A DNA stretch of 64,000 nucleotides from Cunninghamia lanceolata (taxonomy: Eukaryota > Streptophyta > Pinopsida > Cupressales > Cupressaceae). The notes under the pieces are model-generated. The model did no database searches and was not told where the DNA came from. It worked only from the letters and a program-made list of their open reading frames with translations. The position numbers and the translations under genes were made by a program. Location of the stretch: contig BSBN01000888.1 in assembly GCA_027924645.1 (NCBI GenBank), forward strand, positions 13,833,001 to 13,897,000, written 5' to 3'. Positions within the stretch are counted from its first letter, which is position 1. Every line of letters starts with the position of its first letter. This document shows, piece after piece, positions 47,673 to 59,768 of the stretch.

Positions 47673-50600
47673 GACATAATCTACTCTAAAATACAAGGAG
47701 AATGAAAGAGAATATTTAAGTAAAGATGTTGATCACCTAACACATTATAAGCTAGCTCCTTTTCATTTAGAAACAAAGTCATCAGTTGAAAAGAAAGAGA
47801 CTTTTGTAAATCTATAAATAAGAACAAGAAATGCACACATGTATAGATCAAAGATATTAGAGGCATAACATAATCAAATCTACTTCAATAATCCATTCCT
47901 AGTCCAAGAAGACCCATATGTTATTCTAAAAATATCAATACAAAGACTTTGAAATGGTTATATAATCACTGCAATGACAATTAATAAAAAATAACAATAT
48001 GTTATCAATTGTGATGATAACTGATAAAAAATAACAATAGGCCAACAAAAGTGACCTCAAAATGCATACACTACCCCTTGAAACATCTCAATTAGGCATG
48101 GAAACAACCAATTTATGGAAAGGTCTTTGCTTGACTATACGTTCTTCATTATCCACATAAAATAATTCCTTAACTTATTAGACTATGACATATCTCATTT
48201 GATTTGCTAGATTAGACTTAGGACAACTATGCCCACAAATCGCTAAAAAGTTTCTTCTCACAAGAGAAACATGTAATTAGAATATCCAATCATGGATTAA
48301 ATCATTTTTATTACCAAAAAATACCTTGCAATCTTATAGGACATTAGCGTACATGTCTATTCAAGCAGAATATTCATTTTTGCACTATGTTACACATTTA
48401 AGAATAGATTAAATTTTATTTTAGGTAGAGAAAATCAACCTTGGAATGCATTTTATGTATGAACAAAGGAATACACTACTTTGACTATGCATGAAAGGCC
48501 TCCTATAGCACATTATTCATCATGTGAGATCTTGGGATTAAAATCAATGCTACAATGGTGACACATGTCTTGTCAAATCTTAGCTCAAATTTAATTCCTA
48601 GACATGATATAGTATGCAATTTTTATCAACCATCAATAATATATCTACATATAGCCCAACAATATCAAATTTTATGTCATAGATCTTTATCATGTCACTT
48701 GAATGTACTACTATAATGCCAAAAATTGCATAACCTTGCAATTTCACACTATATTTTGATTGTGCTTTAGTGTCCATTCCCTTTAAATTTTTTAGGGATC
48801 ATTTTAGCCTAGCCTTAGCCTTTTCCTTGATTAGATTGCCAAAATTTTTTATTAGATTCTAATTCTTCTTTATACATTAGGAACACGTGTTGAATTTTTT
48901 GCAATTTCTCTAGGATAATATTGCTACACATAGACATCTGTACAATGTGCTACCATCCTGTGAGTTCTAAAAATTAAAAATTTCTATTTCCCACTCATCT
49001 GCCTGCTATCACCTATTATAACTCTTGGTCATCAAAAAAATGCCTTAAGTGTCTAAATTTGATCCTTCATCTTCCTTAAAAACCCTTACACAAAACTAAT
49101 TTTGAATCTCCCTCAATTTCTCTCATTTTTTATTCTTCTCTTTGTTATGCTTGGCTAAAGATACCTCCATTATTAAATTTTCTAAAGCTACATGTTGCTC
49201 AAATCTTCTTAGATAAATACATGTGTTATTTTACCTTCTATATCATGTCGATAATATTGTTCTCATTCTTTTTTTGAATAATATTTCTGCAACTTCTTTG
49301 TCATATTTCTCTCTATTTACTTTGGAAAATCTTTGTTGTAGACCCCCACCCATTTTATCTTTTTGCACACACTAGGGTATTCTTCCCTGTAGACCAGGGT
49401 CGATGCTTATAGATTTTATTTATTATCACTTCTCTTAATTTCTAGATGCACTTAGGATAGGAGAACAAACATTTTTATATTTCTTTATCATCGGTTGTAC
49501 ATGGATATCAAAATACCAACATACGGGTTTGACCTTAAGGTAAACCCCCAAACAACCCCAACATTTTTCCTTATTCATATATAAGTATTTTTGGAGAAAT
49601 TCAACCACATAGAGATTTACAAGTGTTTTCCTCTTTGCTTGTAATTTTATTATTTCATTTGATTTATTTACTTTAGCTTGATTTCATTGTTTATATGTAT
49701 TATGGTATTTTCTAGTTTTCTATGTTGGATGTCTTTGTTTCTAATTGTTGAAGTTAGCTCAAAATATGGAGAAAATTTTGAATTTTACAATGTTTTTGAA
49801 TGACAGTGTGAGACTAGGTTGAAAGTACATGAAAGGACAACAACACTTCACACAAACATCTGCATGCCTCACTGGCATCTAAGACTGATAGCTTCATCTT
49901 TTGAAGCCAAGTTCCTCTATTTCTGTTGTTTACAATTCTAAATTTAGTTTTCTAATTTTATATTTCAATTTCCTATAAATTATCTCTTCATATTCTATCT
50001 TGTTTAAATGTAGTGTAGAAGGTTAAAGGTATCACTTTTTATACATTATAGCTACCAAATCATCCAATCTCCTTGTAAATTCTATAATCTTCTACCTAGT
50101 TAGTTGGTGTCATTAAAACTTCAACTAGTAACTAATTTTCCTTTTCATACTTCACTACCCTTAAAATCTTACTTTATGACACCTTGCATTTAAAACATCA
50201 CAGACACATTTTGTTGAGTTTCTATCAAAGATCAATGATATAGGTTGATCTCTTTAATATCAATGACATAATCTTTAATGCACAAGAAAAAGTTTCTCAT
50301 AGGTAGTTTCACTATTTATCCATTCCAATAGAAGAAAACCATATAACTTTATTTTCATTACATAATAAGTTTTTACTTGTAATTGAAACCTCAACCAAAT
50401 ACATCCTAGATCCACCAAGAATTTCACCCCATATTCTAGTTGGATCCTCATGCTACCACATCAAACATTGTTGCACATGTAGACACCTTAGAAATTTCAC
50501 ATGGTGGTCTTTCAAACTAATAAAAATTACCCCTACATTTCCACATGTCCATTGTAATTCCTTTACACTATCATAATGAGAGAAGATGAAATAAAGAAAC

Positions 50601-50964
50601 ATATATGAGAATGTTATCCTTTAGTCATTATATGTTTATCAAAGGGAAAGGGATATGTCATGCACTCCAACACTACTAAGAAAATGGCATGAAACACCCA
50701 CATACTCACTACTGAGTAAGATACTAGGGGCCTATAGTAATTTTTCACTACAATGGAGAAATAATTTTGCCTTGGTGAATTTTTCTAGTTCTTTCTCACA
50801 TATTGGAAAGAATCCTACATTTACTTAGAATTTTTTTTTTTTTTTTACACTAATAAATATTTTTAAATCCTTTGAAAGATTGAAGTATCTTTTACCATTT
50901 GATTGACAATATTGCATTCAATATAGTGACATGTGAAGATTTGGATTTTAACTAAGGGATGTGT
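47673..50964. other. AT-rich spacer before G2
   Basis: No gene, RNA or clear repeat seen. A run of 17 T lies at about 50,829-50,846. Short phrases near 49,330-49,420 are less AT-rich but show no motif. The last bases before 50,965 (tgtgt at 50,960-50,964) would be the G2 target duplication; its partner is outside the window. Confidence 0.4.
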
Positions 50965-53009
50965 TGATGCTTAGAATTGCGATGTTTCCAACACCAACAT
51001 GGGAAACTCTGAGACGTGGGAATGCTCCTCAGAATAACCTACAGATTTTAAAGAAGCTGGCTCTTCTTTATCTCAAAAGTGTTTTTGGGAAGGGATAGAA
51101 TTTAAACAGAATTACAAATGCAACGAAGGGAAAATTTAACTATGGTGATGTCCCTGAATATGATTTGCTCCTTATCACTAAGCACAGTGAAACTACTTTT
51201 AGGATTCAGTTACATTAAAGAGCAAACAATGCATGATCAATGTAAAAGATGGAAGTAAATAGAAACAAAGGCTCACAACTTGAAAGATTTTTGTAATGAC
51301 ACAGAAAATATCAGCAAAAGCATAGAACTCTGTCTTTTATTAATTTTCCAGTCACATAAAAGGCACAAAATCATGCACAGTTATACAAACTTTCTGAATC
51401 AAGAAAACAGAACAAAGGTAAATGATATTACTAGCCACAACACAAGATCTTCCAACTTCTCTTAAATCTCTGATAACAATCTGTGATGTAGAAAATTCTC
51501 TATATCTCCTATGTTATTTAAACTATGATCTGAACCCATATTTATAGCTTAGAACCAGCTCAAAGATTGCCCACATGGTCAAATCTCAATGGTCTAACCA
51601 AACTGGGACTTAACTGGAAGTGTCTAACAGAAGATATCTTTCAAATCTGAAACGGTTAGCCACTCTGTAGGTTCATTGGCTGAAACAGATACACGTAACT
51701 CCACTTTGAATCAGGTAGGAACGCGTGGTAGTTTCTAATAGTCTTTGCGACTATAAACCCTTGGGATAGCTGGCATTCATACACGCCCCTTTCTTGAAAC
51801 TCCTTTATCTTTCCAGAACAATAAGAAACTAACACATGGCATTCTCTGCATGACTTACTTGATAAACCATTTCATTACTTAGGAGACACCAGAAATCGAC
51901 ACTTGGTAGCATCCGCGGCCCCTACAAAAGATACATGGCGATGTCCGCTTCACTTAGAGTCTTTACTGTGGCTTTATATTAGGAGTGCTCAGGCTTTGCC
52001 ATCTGTCACGGTCCACTACTTCGAGCCTTTAATCACTTACCAAAAATGGGACCCACCATACCTCTCGACCGAGCAGCTTCATAAAGAAATAGGGACAGGT
52101 GGCGCCTTCTGGAGATTTGAGAAACATATACGTGGCAGCTTCCGTGTAACTTTGAGAAACTTTTGAAATATTTACGGGGTCCCGCGGAAGATGACACGTG
52201 ACAATCTCTGTTGAACTTTGGGAAACTTAATTAGCATTTTAACAAAACCTCTGCGGACGTTGCCACTTGGCACTTGCCACGCAACTTTGAGAAACTATAT
52301 GGAAACATTAGAGACTCATAAGGATCACATGGATGGTGACACTTGTCGCGCTCCGCTAAAACAATAGAAACATTAACGGGGCCCACCAACAGTCTTTACG
52401 TAGCGATGAAACAAAAAGGGAACTCGTAGATGTCGACACTTGGCGCACTCCGCAGAAACTATATGGGACACGTGGCACCTCCCGTGTAACTTTAAGAAAC
52501 TTTACGAAGCTCTCCGCATCTACCACTTGGTGCCTTCCATGCTCACTGAAGCTTTAAAAGGGACCTGCCATATTATGAGAAACATTAAAGGGACGTTTGA
52601 AACTTATGAGAAATTGAAATGGATGCCGACACTTGGCAGTCTCCGCCTCAATGCAAAAGATACGTGGCACTCTTCGCACCACTTTGAGAAACTTTAAAAT
52701 GTGCCCTGGGTGCTGACACTTGGCAGCTTCCACTGAACTCTGTGACTTAGGCAAAATTTACAAAATGAAACCTGCGCCCGCGCCCTATGTCAAAAACCTC
52801 ACTGCCAAAACTAAAACGTAGAGAAACAAAACTGGAGCTCGCACAACTGAAACTCAAACAAAACAAAATGTAGAGTATTTTACTCTACAGTTCTTGGCAA
52901 CCCTGAGGACTTTTGAGCCTGCTCAAAAAGAATCCAAAAAATGTGCATATATATAGCAAAATCTTACAGATTTTGCAAGGCCGTCTGATATACAGACCAC
53001 TCGGCATCA
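50965..53009 (-). repeat. 3' LTR of G2 (2,045 bp)
   Basis: The ends are inverted: TGATGC at 50,965-50,970 and GCATCA at 53,004-53,009. The first 666 bp match 63,335-64,000. The right end is set by the GCATCA and lies 26 bp from the stop of the accessory ORF. The purine stretch before the LTR on the minus strand (AAATAGGGACTATC) is a weak polypurine tract. The U3 part (51,890-52,740) holds degenerate repeats. Confidence 0.88.
51890..52740. repeat. Degenerate repeats in the U3 of the G2 LTR
   Basis: The words gacacttggca, tccgc and actttgagaaactt recur about every 50-110 bp (for example 52,138, 52,264, 52,288, 52,434, 52,489, 52,630, 52,716). The block is less AT-rich than the rest of the LTR. 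Because U3 holds the promoter, these repeats may be enhancer-like. That role is inference. Confidence 0.65.
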
Positions 53010-53035
53010 GATAGTCCCTATTTGTTCTGCAAATC

Positions 53036-56000
53036 CTAGAAGGCCAAATCTAGGTTGATAATGTCCCTATGTGAAAAACTCATCAAAACATGGATTGCAG
53101 CTTTCAATTGGAAATCAAGTTGGGCCATGGGGATCAAAACAGCTTCCACCTCAGACACTGTTGAGGCATCTATTAGACCCTGGAAAACTGACTGGTCATT
53201 TTGTTTGGCTAGCAATAGAGGCTTGATTTCATCAACCGTTAATACAGTGTTGCTATTAGGAAAAGGGGAGGGAAGACCCAATTGCACCAGGTCTTCAATA
53301 TGTTTCTTCATGTCCTTCACTCCCTCCTTGACCACATTCAGGAGCTCCTGGCAAGTAATTGCAGCAGAGTTGCAACTGAGAACCTCATTCACCCATTTGG
53401 CAGCAATCATTATGTCACTAATTCCTACTGCTGATAATGCTTCATCAGATGTGTCATAAAGTTTCCCCAACAGCAGTTGAGAATCTGAAACTCTCATGGA
53501 AACAATGGACAAAGTGGCATGAACTGAAGTCTCTACCTTTTCACACAATTGCTGTGCATGTAGCAGGAAAGTTAAAGAGGGTTTGAGCTAGATAATCTCC
53601 TCAGAGATTCTTGCCCACACTGATGCATATAGCTCCTTAACCAGGTTCAACACTCCTGCATTTTGTGGCCTATTTGCCAACTCAAGGGTCAACTATTTTG
53701 CTGTTTGTTGCTCAGCCTGAAGTTGAGCCTGTATGGTAGCAACATTGTTCTATTCCTTCAATAGCTGCTGTTGGAACTGTGTGGCTTGTTGAGAGGAATC
53801 TTGATGCCTCTTCTGCAATGTGGCCTTTTCCTGCTTCAGGGTAGTCACTATAGACTTCACCTGGATCAGCTCTTCCTTTAAAGAAGCATTTTGGCTCTGT
53901 GTAGCTTGATGAATCTGACATGAAACAGTATTTTGCAACTATTTATTGAGATCTTCTATTTCATTATTTTTCAATTTGAGCTCAGCAGTCAGGGTGCCAT
54001 TATGTGCCTTTTCTTGAGCCAGATTAGCCTCCACCTTCTGCAACTTCCTTGATAGTTTCAGATAGTTAGTGGCTATAGCAGAAGTGGTTTCATTTAGCAG
54101 CTCTACCCTGTCTTGTGGCCTAAAAAGTGACATGTCTATCGCCACTGTGCTCATTGTATAATCTTGGGGCTGCATCTGCTCATTAGGTCTAACTACATTT
54201 GGTGACAAATAAGTCACAGTTAGCTACTGCTAGATTGGGTCAAATAGTGACCTCATGTGTGGGACAACCCGAGCTTTATTATCTTTCTTTCTTTTTTTGT
54301 CCATTCGGGCTTCCCTAGCTTTCTTAGCAGTGTCTGCTTGAGCTTGGAAGATAGGGGGAGAGGCAATATACCCGCCCGCAAAAGGATGACCCTGTGGCAA
54401 GCCATAGGGGATAGCCAAATGTTGGCTAGGGGAAACCTAAGGAGGTATTCTCCTAGGAAAAGAAGGAGAAAAGGGAGGCAATGATGTGGCCTGTGATGAC
54501 ATGGCCTGAGTAGTGATAGGTGGGGAAAATTGGGAAATGGGCACAGCAGAGGTGGCAGGGGATAATATTTGGCTAGTTGGGATTGCCACCCCTATAGGAG
54601 AAAGAGACTGAGAAGGAGAAGAAGGAGTAGCACATACCTGAGAAGCAACAGATACACTCGGTGGTGGCTATTGTGAAGGCTCTACCTCCTCATCTGAGTC
54701 AGGCTGAAGTTTTAGCCTCTTATGTTTCCTTAGCCTCTCTTCTTCTTGCTGTGTTTCTTTCTCCTCAACATTTACCACTGTTGCTAGTGGTGTTTGCACA
54801 AAACTGGAAGCCCCAATTATTGAAACTGATGGGGTCGCTCTAGGTGGTGATGACACCACACTCTTTTGCTTCTCTATGGCGTTGAGAGATTAGGGCCAGG
54901 CAGTTACAGTAGCTATAGATGATGCTTGTCCTGGGGCCTACACTGTATGAGTGGACTCATGTTCTTCTTCAGACTCCTCACTCCTTTTGTGGATCTTGCT
55001 TGTATCAGGGCTAGAGGCTGGAGAGGGATGCCATTCTTCCCAAATGGACTCCCATTTCTCATCTGTATCAACATTGCCAAAAGAGTGGGTTGTCTGAAAT
55101 ATTTCCTGCCTATATTTCCAATAGGCGTCAATTTTATCTACCTACCACCCCCTATCCCTTAATAGATTTTTCTTCAAACCAGTGCCCATTTTGAGCTTAG
55201 GGTCATAGGCCTTTTCCTTTTTATAAAATACTTCCCATGGCTTGGGTCCCTCAAAGGGCAAATCTGTTAATTCTGCATATAAATCAGGGATGTCCTCCTT
55301 AGGGTTTCTTCTGTCTTCCCAAAAGGGACGGCCCTCGTGCACAATTTTAGCACCGACACTGTTATTCCTAACCCATAAGGTTATGAAACTGCTTGGGTCA
55401 TATCTCCATTTATCTTCAATCAAAAGAAAACCCAGGACAGCTAACTTTCTTAGCAACAAGTGCTCAGCATCCCTGACCAGTAGGGCCATATTTTTCTTCA
55501 CCCACGGAACAACATACATTTTCTTTGTCTTCTTCCCAACGCCATAATCATTATCAACCAAAAACATTTGCCGGGTGACCTCTAAGAAGGCTAACCTAGG
55601 AGTCAAAACCTTGGGTAGCAACACTGGCTCTCCATTAAAACCATGGACTCTGATGATAGTATGGTGAGACCCAAAGAAATAATCACAAGGAATGGGGGAA
55701 TTTTCCATGAGCCCCCTGACACTTAATGTTAATCTATTCTCAATAGGCTCTGGGCTTAGGTGACTAAAGACAGGGCAACAAAAAATTCCCAAAATTCATA
55801 GGGGTCGGATGATTCAGATAAGACATGTGTCCATGTGGACACAGGAATGGTTCTATTGGGACTGAAACTTGGGTCATACATGTTCAGATGTATATATTGG
55901 GAAAAGATGGTATGGTTTTGATATAACATAAGGTGAAACAGATAAGAAGAATACCTAAAAAACCCCTGTTGATTTGAAATTGGTGAGTTGGTTAGCCATT

Positions 56001-56830
56001 AAGTAGGCAATCTGCTTTAAAAAATCTAGCCGAAACTCCTGAGACTTGTCCACGGTCTTCATTCTGAATAAAATGGCGAGTTGCCAATCATAGACAGTGA
56101 TGTCTTCCTTCATTCTGAAGATAAATGCTATCATGGATAGCGCTTCCTGACTGGCTTGTGTAAATTGTGCCCTTCCTGTTGGTAACGTTGGCATTTGGGT
56201 GTTTTCATCTCCCAGCTACATCTCTGAATTAAGAAACCTTAATTGATACTTGACATTTGCCCATGTCTTCTACATTTTGGCAATGGTGGGAAACGTGGCT
56301 ATGCTGTCATAGTATAGGGCCAACATGTCCCTGATAGCCTTTGGTGTAATTTGCATCATGAAGGGTCCCTTTTGAATGGTGCTTGAGGGTGCATGAAACA
56401 ATTCTACGCATACCTCAATTAGGTCGGGGCATAAATACATGCTTGGGACCATAAATTTTGCCAATTGAGAGGTCCATATCCACATTTTGAATGTTTCAAA
56501 TTGTTTAGCCTTGACCTTTAGGAGACATCTTTGGTGTGCTCCCTCTCATAGAGATTTGCCAGACTTTTAAAGGGTTGGTTCAACAATACCATCTGCAAAA
56601 TCCTGCACCTTAGCTGAGTCGACCACGTAACCAACCTCGGGAACCCTAGTCCTTGGATAGGTCTTTAAGGGTTGTGCAGGGGCCGAAGCGTATGATTTGC
56701 TGGTGAGAAGCCTGTCAATGGACTCGTAAATCCCAAGCCCCTGCTGTGAAGACTGTGCTTCTATCGTTTCTGTGTTTGCTAGAAACTGTTGAACCTACTT
56801 GTAACAAGGATGGAAGCTTTGCAACAGGGA
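53036..56830 (-). pseudogene. Accessory ORF of G2 in the env position
   Basis: One minus-strand frame of about 1,260 codons between integrase and 3' LTR. N-terminal block (56,830-56,270): GLGIYESIDRLL, VPEVGYVVDSAK, MWIWTSQLAKFMVPSMYL and FMMQITPKAIRDMLAL. Middle (56,194-55,142): FRYSSYLFHLMLY, STWTHVLS, FWEFFVALS, TIIRVHGFNGEP, AFLEVTRQM. A Ser/Pro-rich region with basic patches follows (54,860-54,230; KKRKKDNKAR). A long coiled coil is at 54,217-53,750 (LKLSRKLQKVEANLAQEK and Gln-rich helices), then a helical end finishing NLDLAF. No signal peptide or membrane segment is seen, so a retrovirus-like envelope is unlikely. Damage: TAG/TGA codons and a pair of compensating frameshifts at about 55,975 and 55,775. 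Confidence 0.8.
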
Positions 56831-57254
56831 AGACACACTTATGAAATAGGTTTTGCTATGAAAACGCAGGCAACAGGGAAGACACTTAGCAGAAGTAGAA
56901 ACAAATGAAACTCAGTTAAGCTTTAACTCATGTTGTTGGAGCTTTTTAATGACACATCAAGTCTCATAAATGGCATTAAAAATGGAAAACTGTTATAAAA
57001 TCTTATAAAATATGCGTGGGACAAAGTGTCAGACACGTCATAAAAGCGATTGCACTAATGTACTTTTAGGGAATTTTAGGGATTTGAGAGGTTCAATGAA
57101 TGCGAGAGTTTTGAAACTTTAAGAGACTTGAGTTGTGGCCATGTGTTTATAAAAACACTTATTCAAAGAAAGAGCGGGAAAAACAAGCGGGAAAAACAAA
57201 ACAACAATGAAAAAAGGGGAAACTAACTAACTATAATACACAGGAAAAATTGTC
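56831..57254 (-). other. G2 spacer between gag-pol and accessory ORF
   Basis: About 420 bp without coding signal. The gcaacagggaagacac word occurs twice (near 56,821 and 56,869). No start codon for the accessory ORF is obvious, so expression by splicing or readthrough is possible but unproved. Confidence 0.45.
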
Positions 57255-58590
57255 TTAATTGAAATGCTTCAAGTAGATCCCATTGACAGGAATCTCTTCA
57301 GGCTCACCCTCCATTGTTTCAAGCTCAAATGAATTCTTCTGTTTATAGGAATGGATTTTATAGGGACCAGTCCATAATGACTCAAATTTACTGTGTCGAC
57401 CTGGCTTGGCGGCTCTCTCATCCCATTTCAAAACAACTGATCCTACTTCAAAATGAGGATTTGAAGTCTTCTTATCGAAACAGTCTTTGATTATTTTCTG
57501 ATGTTTTAATAATGATTCATGTACAGAATCCCTCTTTTCTTGAACTTCTAGGAGCTCAGCAAGTCTGACCTGCATGGGACCATTCTCTTCAATCTCAATC
57601 TGTTTTAATAACTGGAGAGCAGGAATCTCCAAGCTCAGGGGCATTACATCAGGTTTGCCATAGACCAATTCATATGGGGACATCTTTGTCACTTGTTTAG
57701 GTGTAATTCTATCTGCCCACAGTGCTATATTAAGCACTTTATGCCACTCTTTCTGATGATCAACCCCTATTCTTTTAATAAGTCTGATCAGATTCTTGTT
57801 AGTTGATTCTGCCAAACCATTACCCTGAGGATAATAATTTGAGGAGGTTTTCAAGTAGATTCCATACTTTAGTGCAAAGTCAGATATTTTTACCCCCAAA
57901 AATGCCTTAGCATTATCTGAAATTACAGTATGAGGAGGCCCAAAGCGAGTAGTGATACACTCCAGAAAGTCTAGGATCACCTTTTATGTTGCTTCTTTTA
58001 GTGGGACTGCCTCACTCCATCAGGTAAAATAATCTGTGGTAGTTAGAATCCATTTGTGCCCCATATTTGACACTGGGTTGATCATTCCAATGAAGTCTAG
58101 ACCCCATTGGGCAAAGGGTTCATCAACAATTATAAGACTAAGGGGCATTGCTGCATTTCTTCTTTTCCCTACATAATACTGACAAGATTGGCATTCTTTG
58201 ACCAGTTGATAACAGTCTGTGAATAAAGTGGGCCAGAAGTAACCTGCTTGACTTATCTTTATAGCTATGGTTCTTGCAGAAAAATGTCCACCTGAGACTC
58301 CATGGTGCATCTCATGTAGTATTCTTTGGGCTTCACCTTTCTCTATGCATCTTAAAAGTATGCCATCAGTATTTCTTCTAAAAAGAACTTGGTCAATTAA
58401 AACAAAATGAACTCCCTGGTACCTATAGTATCTCCTCTTGTCTTGAGAGAGTTCTTTCAGGAAAATCCCATGTTTCATAAACTGGATCCTATTTGTGACC
58501 CAAGAATTCTGATCAACTTCTTGTATTCTCAATACATTTTCCTTTTTTGTTTCTTCAGTTATCATTTTTTCCATATCTTGAACCATATAC
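57255..58590 (-). pseudogene. G2 integrase
   Basis: An HHCC finger (MHHGVSGGHF ... CQSCQ) at about 58,320-58,180, the core Asp in FAQWGLDFIGMI, the second Asp in TVISDNAKAFLG and the Glu in YYPQGNGLAESTNKNL. The C-terminus has DVMPLSLEIPALQLLKQIEI, a GPYKIHSYKQKNSFEL (GPY/F) module, and ends PVNGIYLKHFN. All catalytic residues are present. Damage is limited to nonsense codons such as the one after TTDYFT (58,020 region). The frame ends at a TAA at 57,255. Confidence 0.9.
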
Positions 58591-58604
58591 TAGCACAAAC
58601 CCTT

Positions 58605-58960
58605 TCATCTGACAAGTTTAGTTGGTCTGACCTCCACATCATATTCAAGAATCTTTGTTATCCAGTTTGCTCTTTTCTCAGTGATTTCTCCTTCCATAAT
58701 GTATTCTCTCAAACTTGGATGAGCCACTAGTATCAAAATCTTATTGCCTGTGACCATGTGTCTAAATTTCTTGAGGGCTTTTACCATAGCATATGCCTGT
58801 TTCTCTACAAAGTTATACCTGGCTTCATACTCCCTAAGAGTCCTTGAGAAAAAGGCTATTGGATGTTCTCCTTCTTGTTGATCATCTTTCTGTGTTAGGA
58901 CAGTAGCAACACTGAATTCTCCTCCATAGACATACATTATAAAAGACTTAGAGAAGTTAG
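58605..58960 (-). pseudogene. G2 Ty3-type RNase H after RT, active-site Asp residues replaced
   Basis: The fold is well kept (FSVATVLTQKDDQQEGEHPI, FFSRTLREYEARYNFVEKQ, RANWITKILEYDVEV) but the first catalytic Asp (expected YxDAS) is in VYGGEFS and the third (expected TDHxxL) is in VAHPSLREYI. The Glu of FVEKQAY remains. The same positions are lost in G1. A second, complete RNase H lies before RT, which could have relaxed selection here. Confidence 0.85.
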
Positions 58961-59760
58961 GGTTCCTTAATACTGGGGCTATTGAAATTGCTTTCTTGAT
59001 GTCTTCAAAAGCCTGTCTCCCTTCTGTAGTCCATTTGAATACCAGGTCTTTCTTTAGTAGTAGTGTAATTGGTCTTATTAGGCCTGCAAAGTCTGATATG
59101 AACCAACTGACAAAATTAATCTTTCCCAAGAAGGACTGAACTGCTTTCTTATTGACTGGCAGAGACAAGTTTATTATGGCAGTGACTCTTTCTGGATCTA
59201 TAGAGACTCCTTCTTTAGACACTATATGCCCTAATAGTTTACCTTGAGGTACTGCAAAAATGCATTTCTTAGGATTTAAAGATATTCCAAACTCTTGGCA
59301 TTTCTTAAAAACTGCTTCTAGATGGTCAAAATGATCTACAACATTTTTAGAGAAAACAGTGAGGTCATCTAGGTAAATTAGAATGATTTTATTGATAATA
59401 TCTCCAAATGCTACATCCATTGCCCTCTGAAATGTAGCTCCAGCATTTGAAAGACCAAAAGGCATCTTCGCATAGGCGAATGTTCCCCATTTTGTGGTGA
59501 AAACAGTCTTATGTTGGTCTTCATCAGCCAACGAAATCTGATTGTATCCAGAGAAACCATCTAGCAAGGAAAATCTCTCTGATCCAGCCACAGTCTGTAA
59601 AATTTGTTCCATAGAGGGTAAGGGGTAGTGATCCTTCAAGGAAGCTCTATTTAGATCTCTGAAATCCACACAGAGCCTTATGTCCCCATTCTTTTTCCTG
59701 ACTGGTACTAGGTTGGATACCCAAGTTGAGTGTTTGATAGGGAAAATGATCTTTGATTCT
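58961..59760 (-). pseudogene. G2 reverse transcriptase
   Basis: Nearly complete Ty3 RT: KHSTWVSNLVPVRKKNGDIR, LCVDFRDLNRASLKDHYP, FSLLDGFSGYNQI, WGTFAYAKMPFGLSNAGATF, ILIYLDDLTVFSK (YLDD at 59,364-59,375), NPKKCIFAVPQGKLLGHI and FLGKINFVSWFISDFAGLI. The only stop close by is a TAG in the linker after MVDEL (59,766). The active site is intact. Confidence 0.93.
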
Positions 59761-59768
59761 AATAGTTT

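Noticed and set aside
51280..51465. A frame conserved with 63,650-63,835
   Set aside because: Both lie in the two LTRs of G2; similarity comes from LTR identity and no domain is seen.
53055..53459. A 134-residue plus-strand frame
   Set aside because: It is antisense to the accessory ORF of G2, whose C-terminal half is the real coding strand by homology with G1.
53036..56830. Reading the accessory ORF as a retrovirus-like envelope glycoprotein
   Set aside because: No signal peptide, transmembrane segment, or Cys/glycosylation-rich ectodomain is visible; coiled coil alone is not enough.
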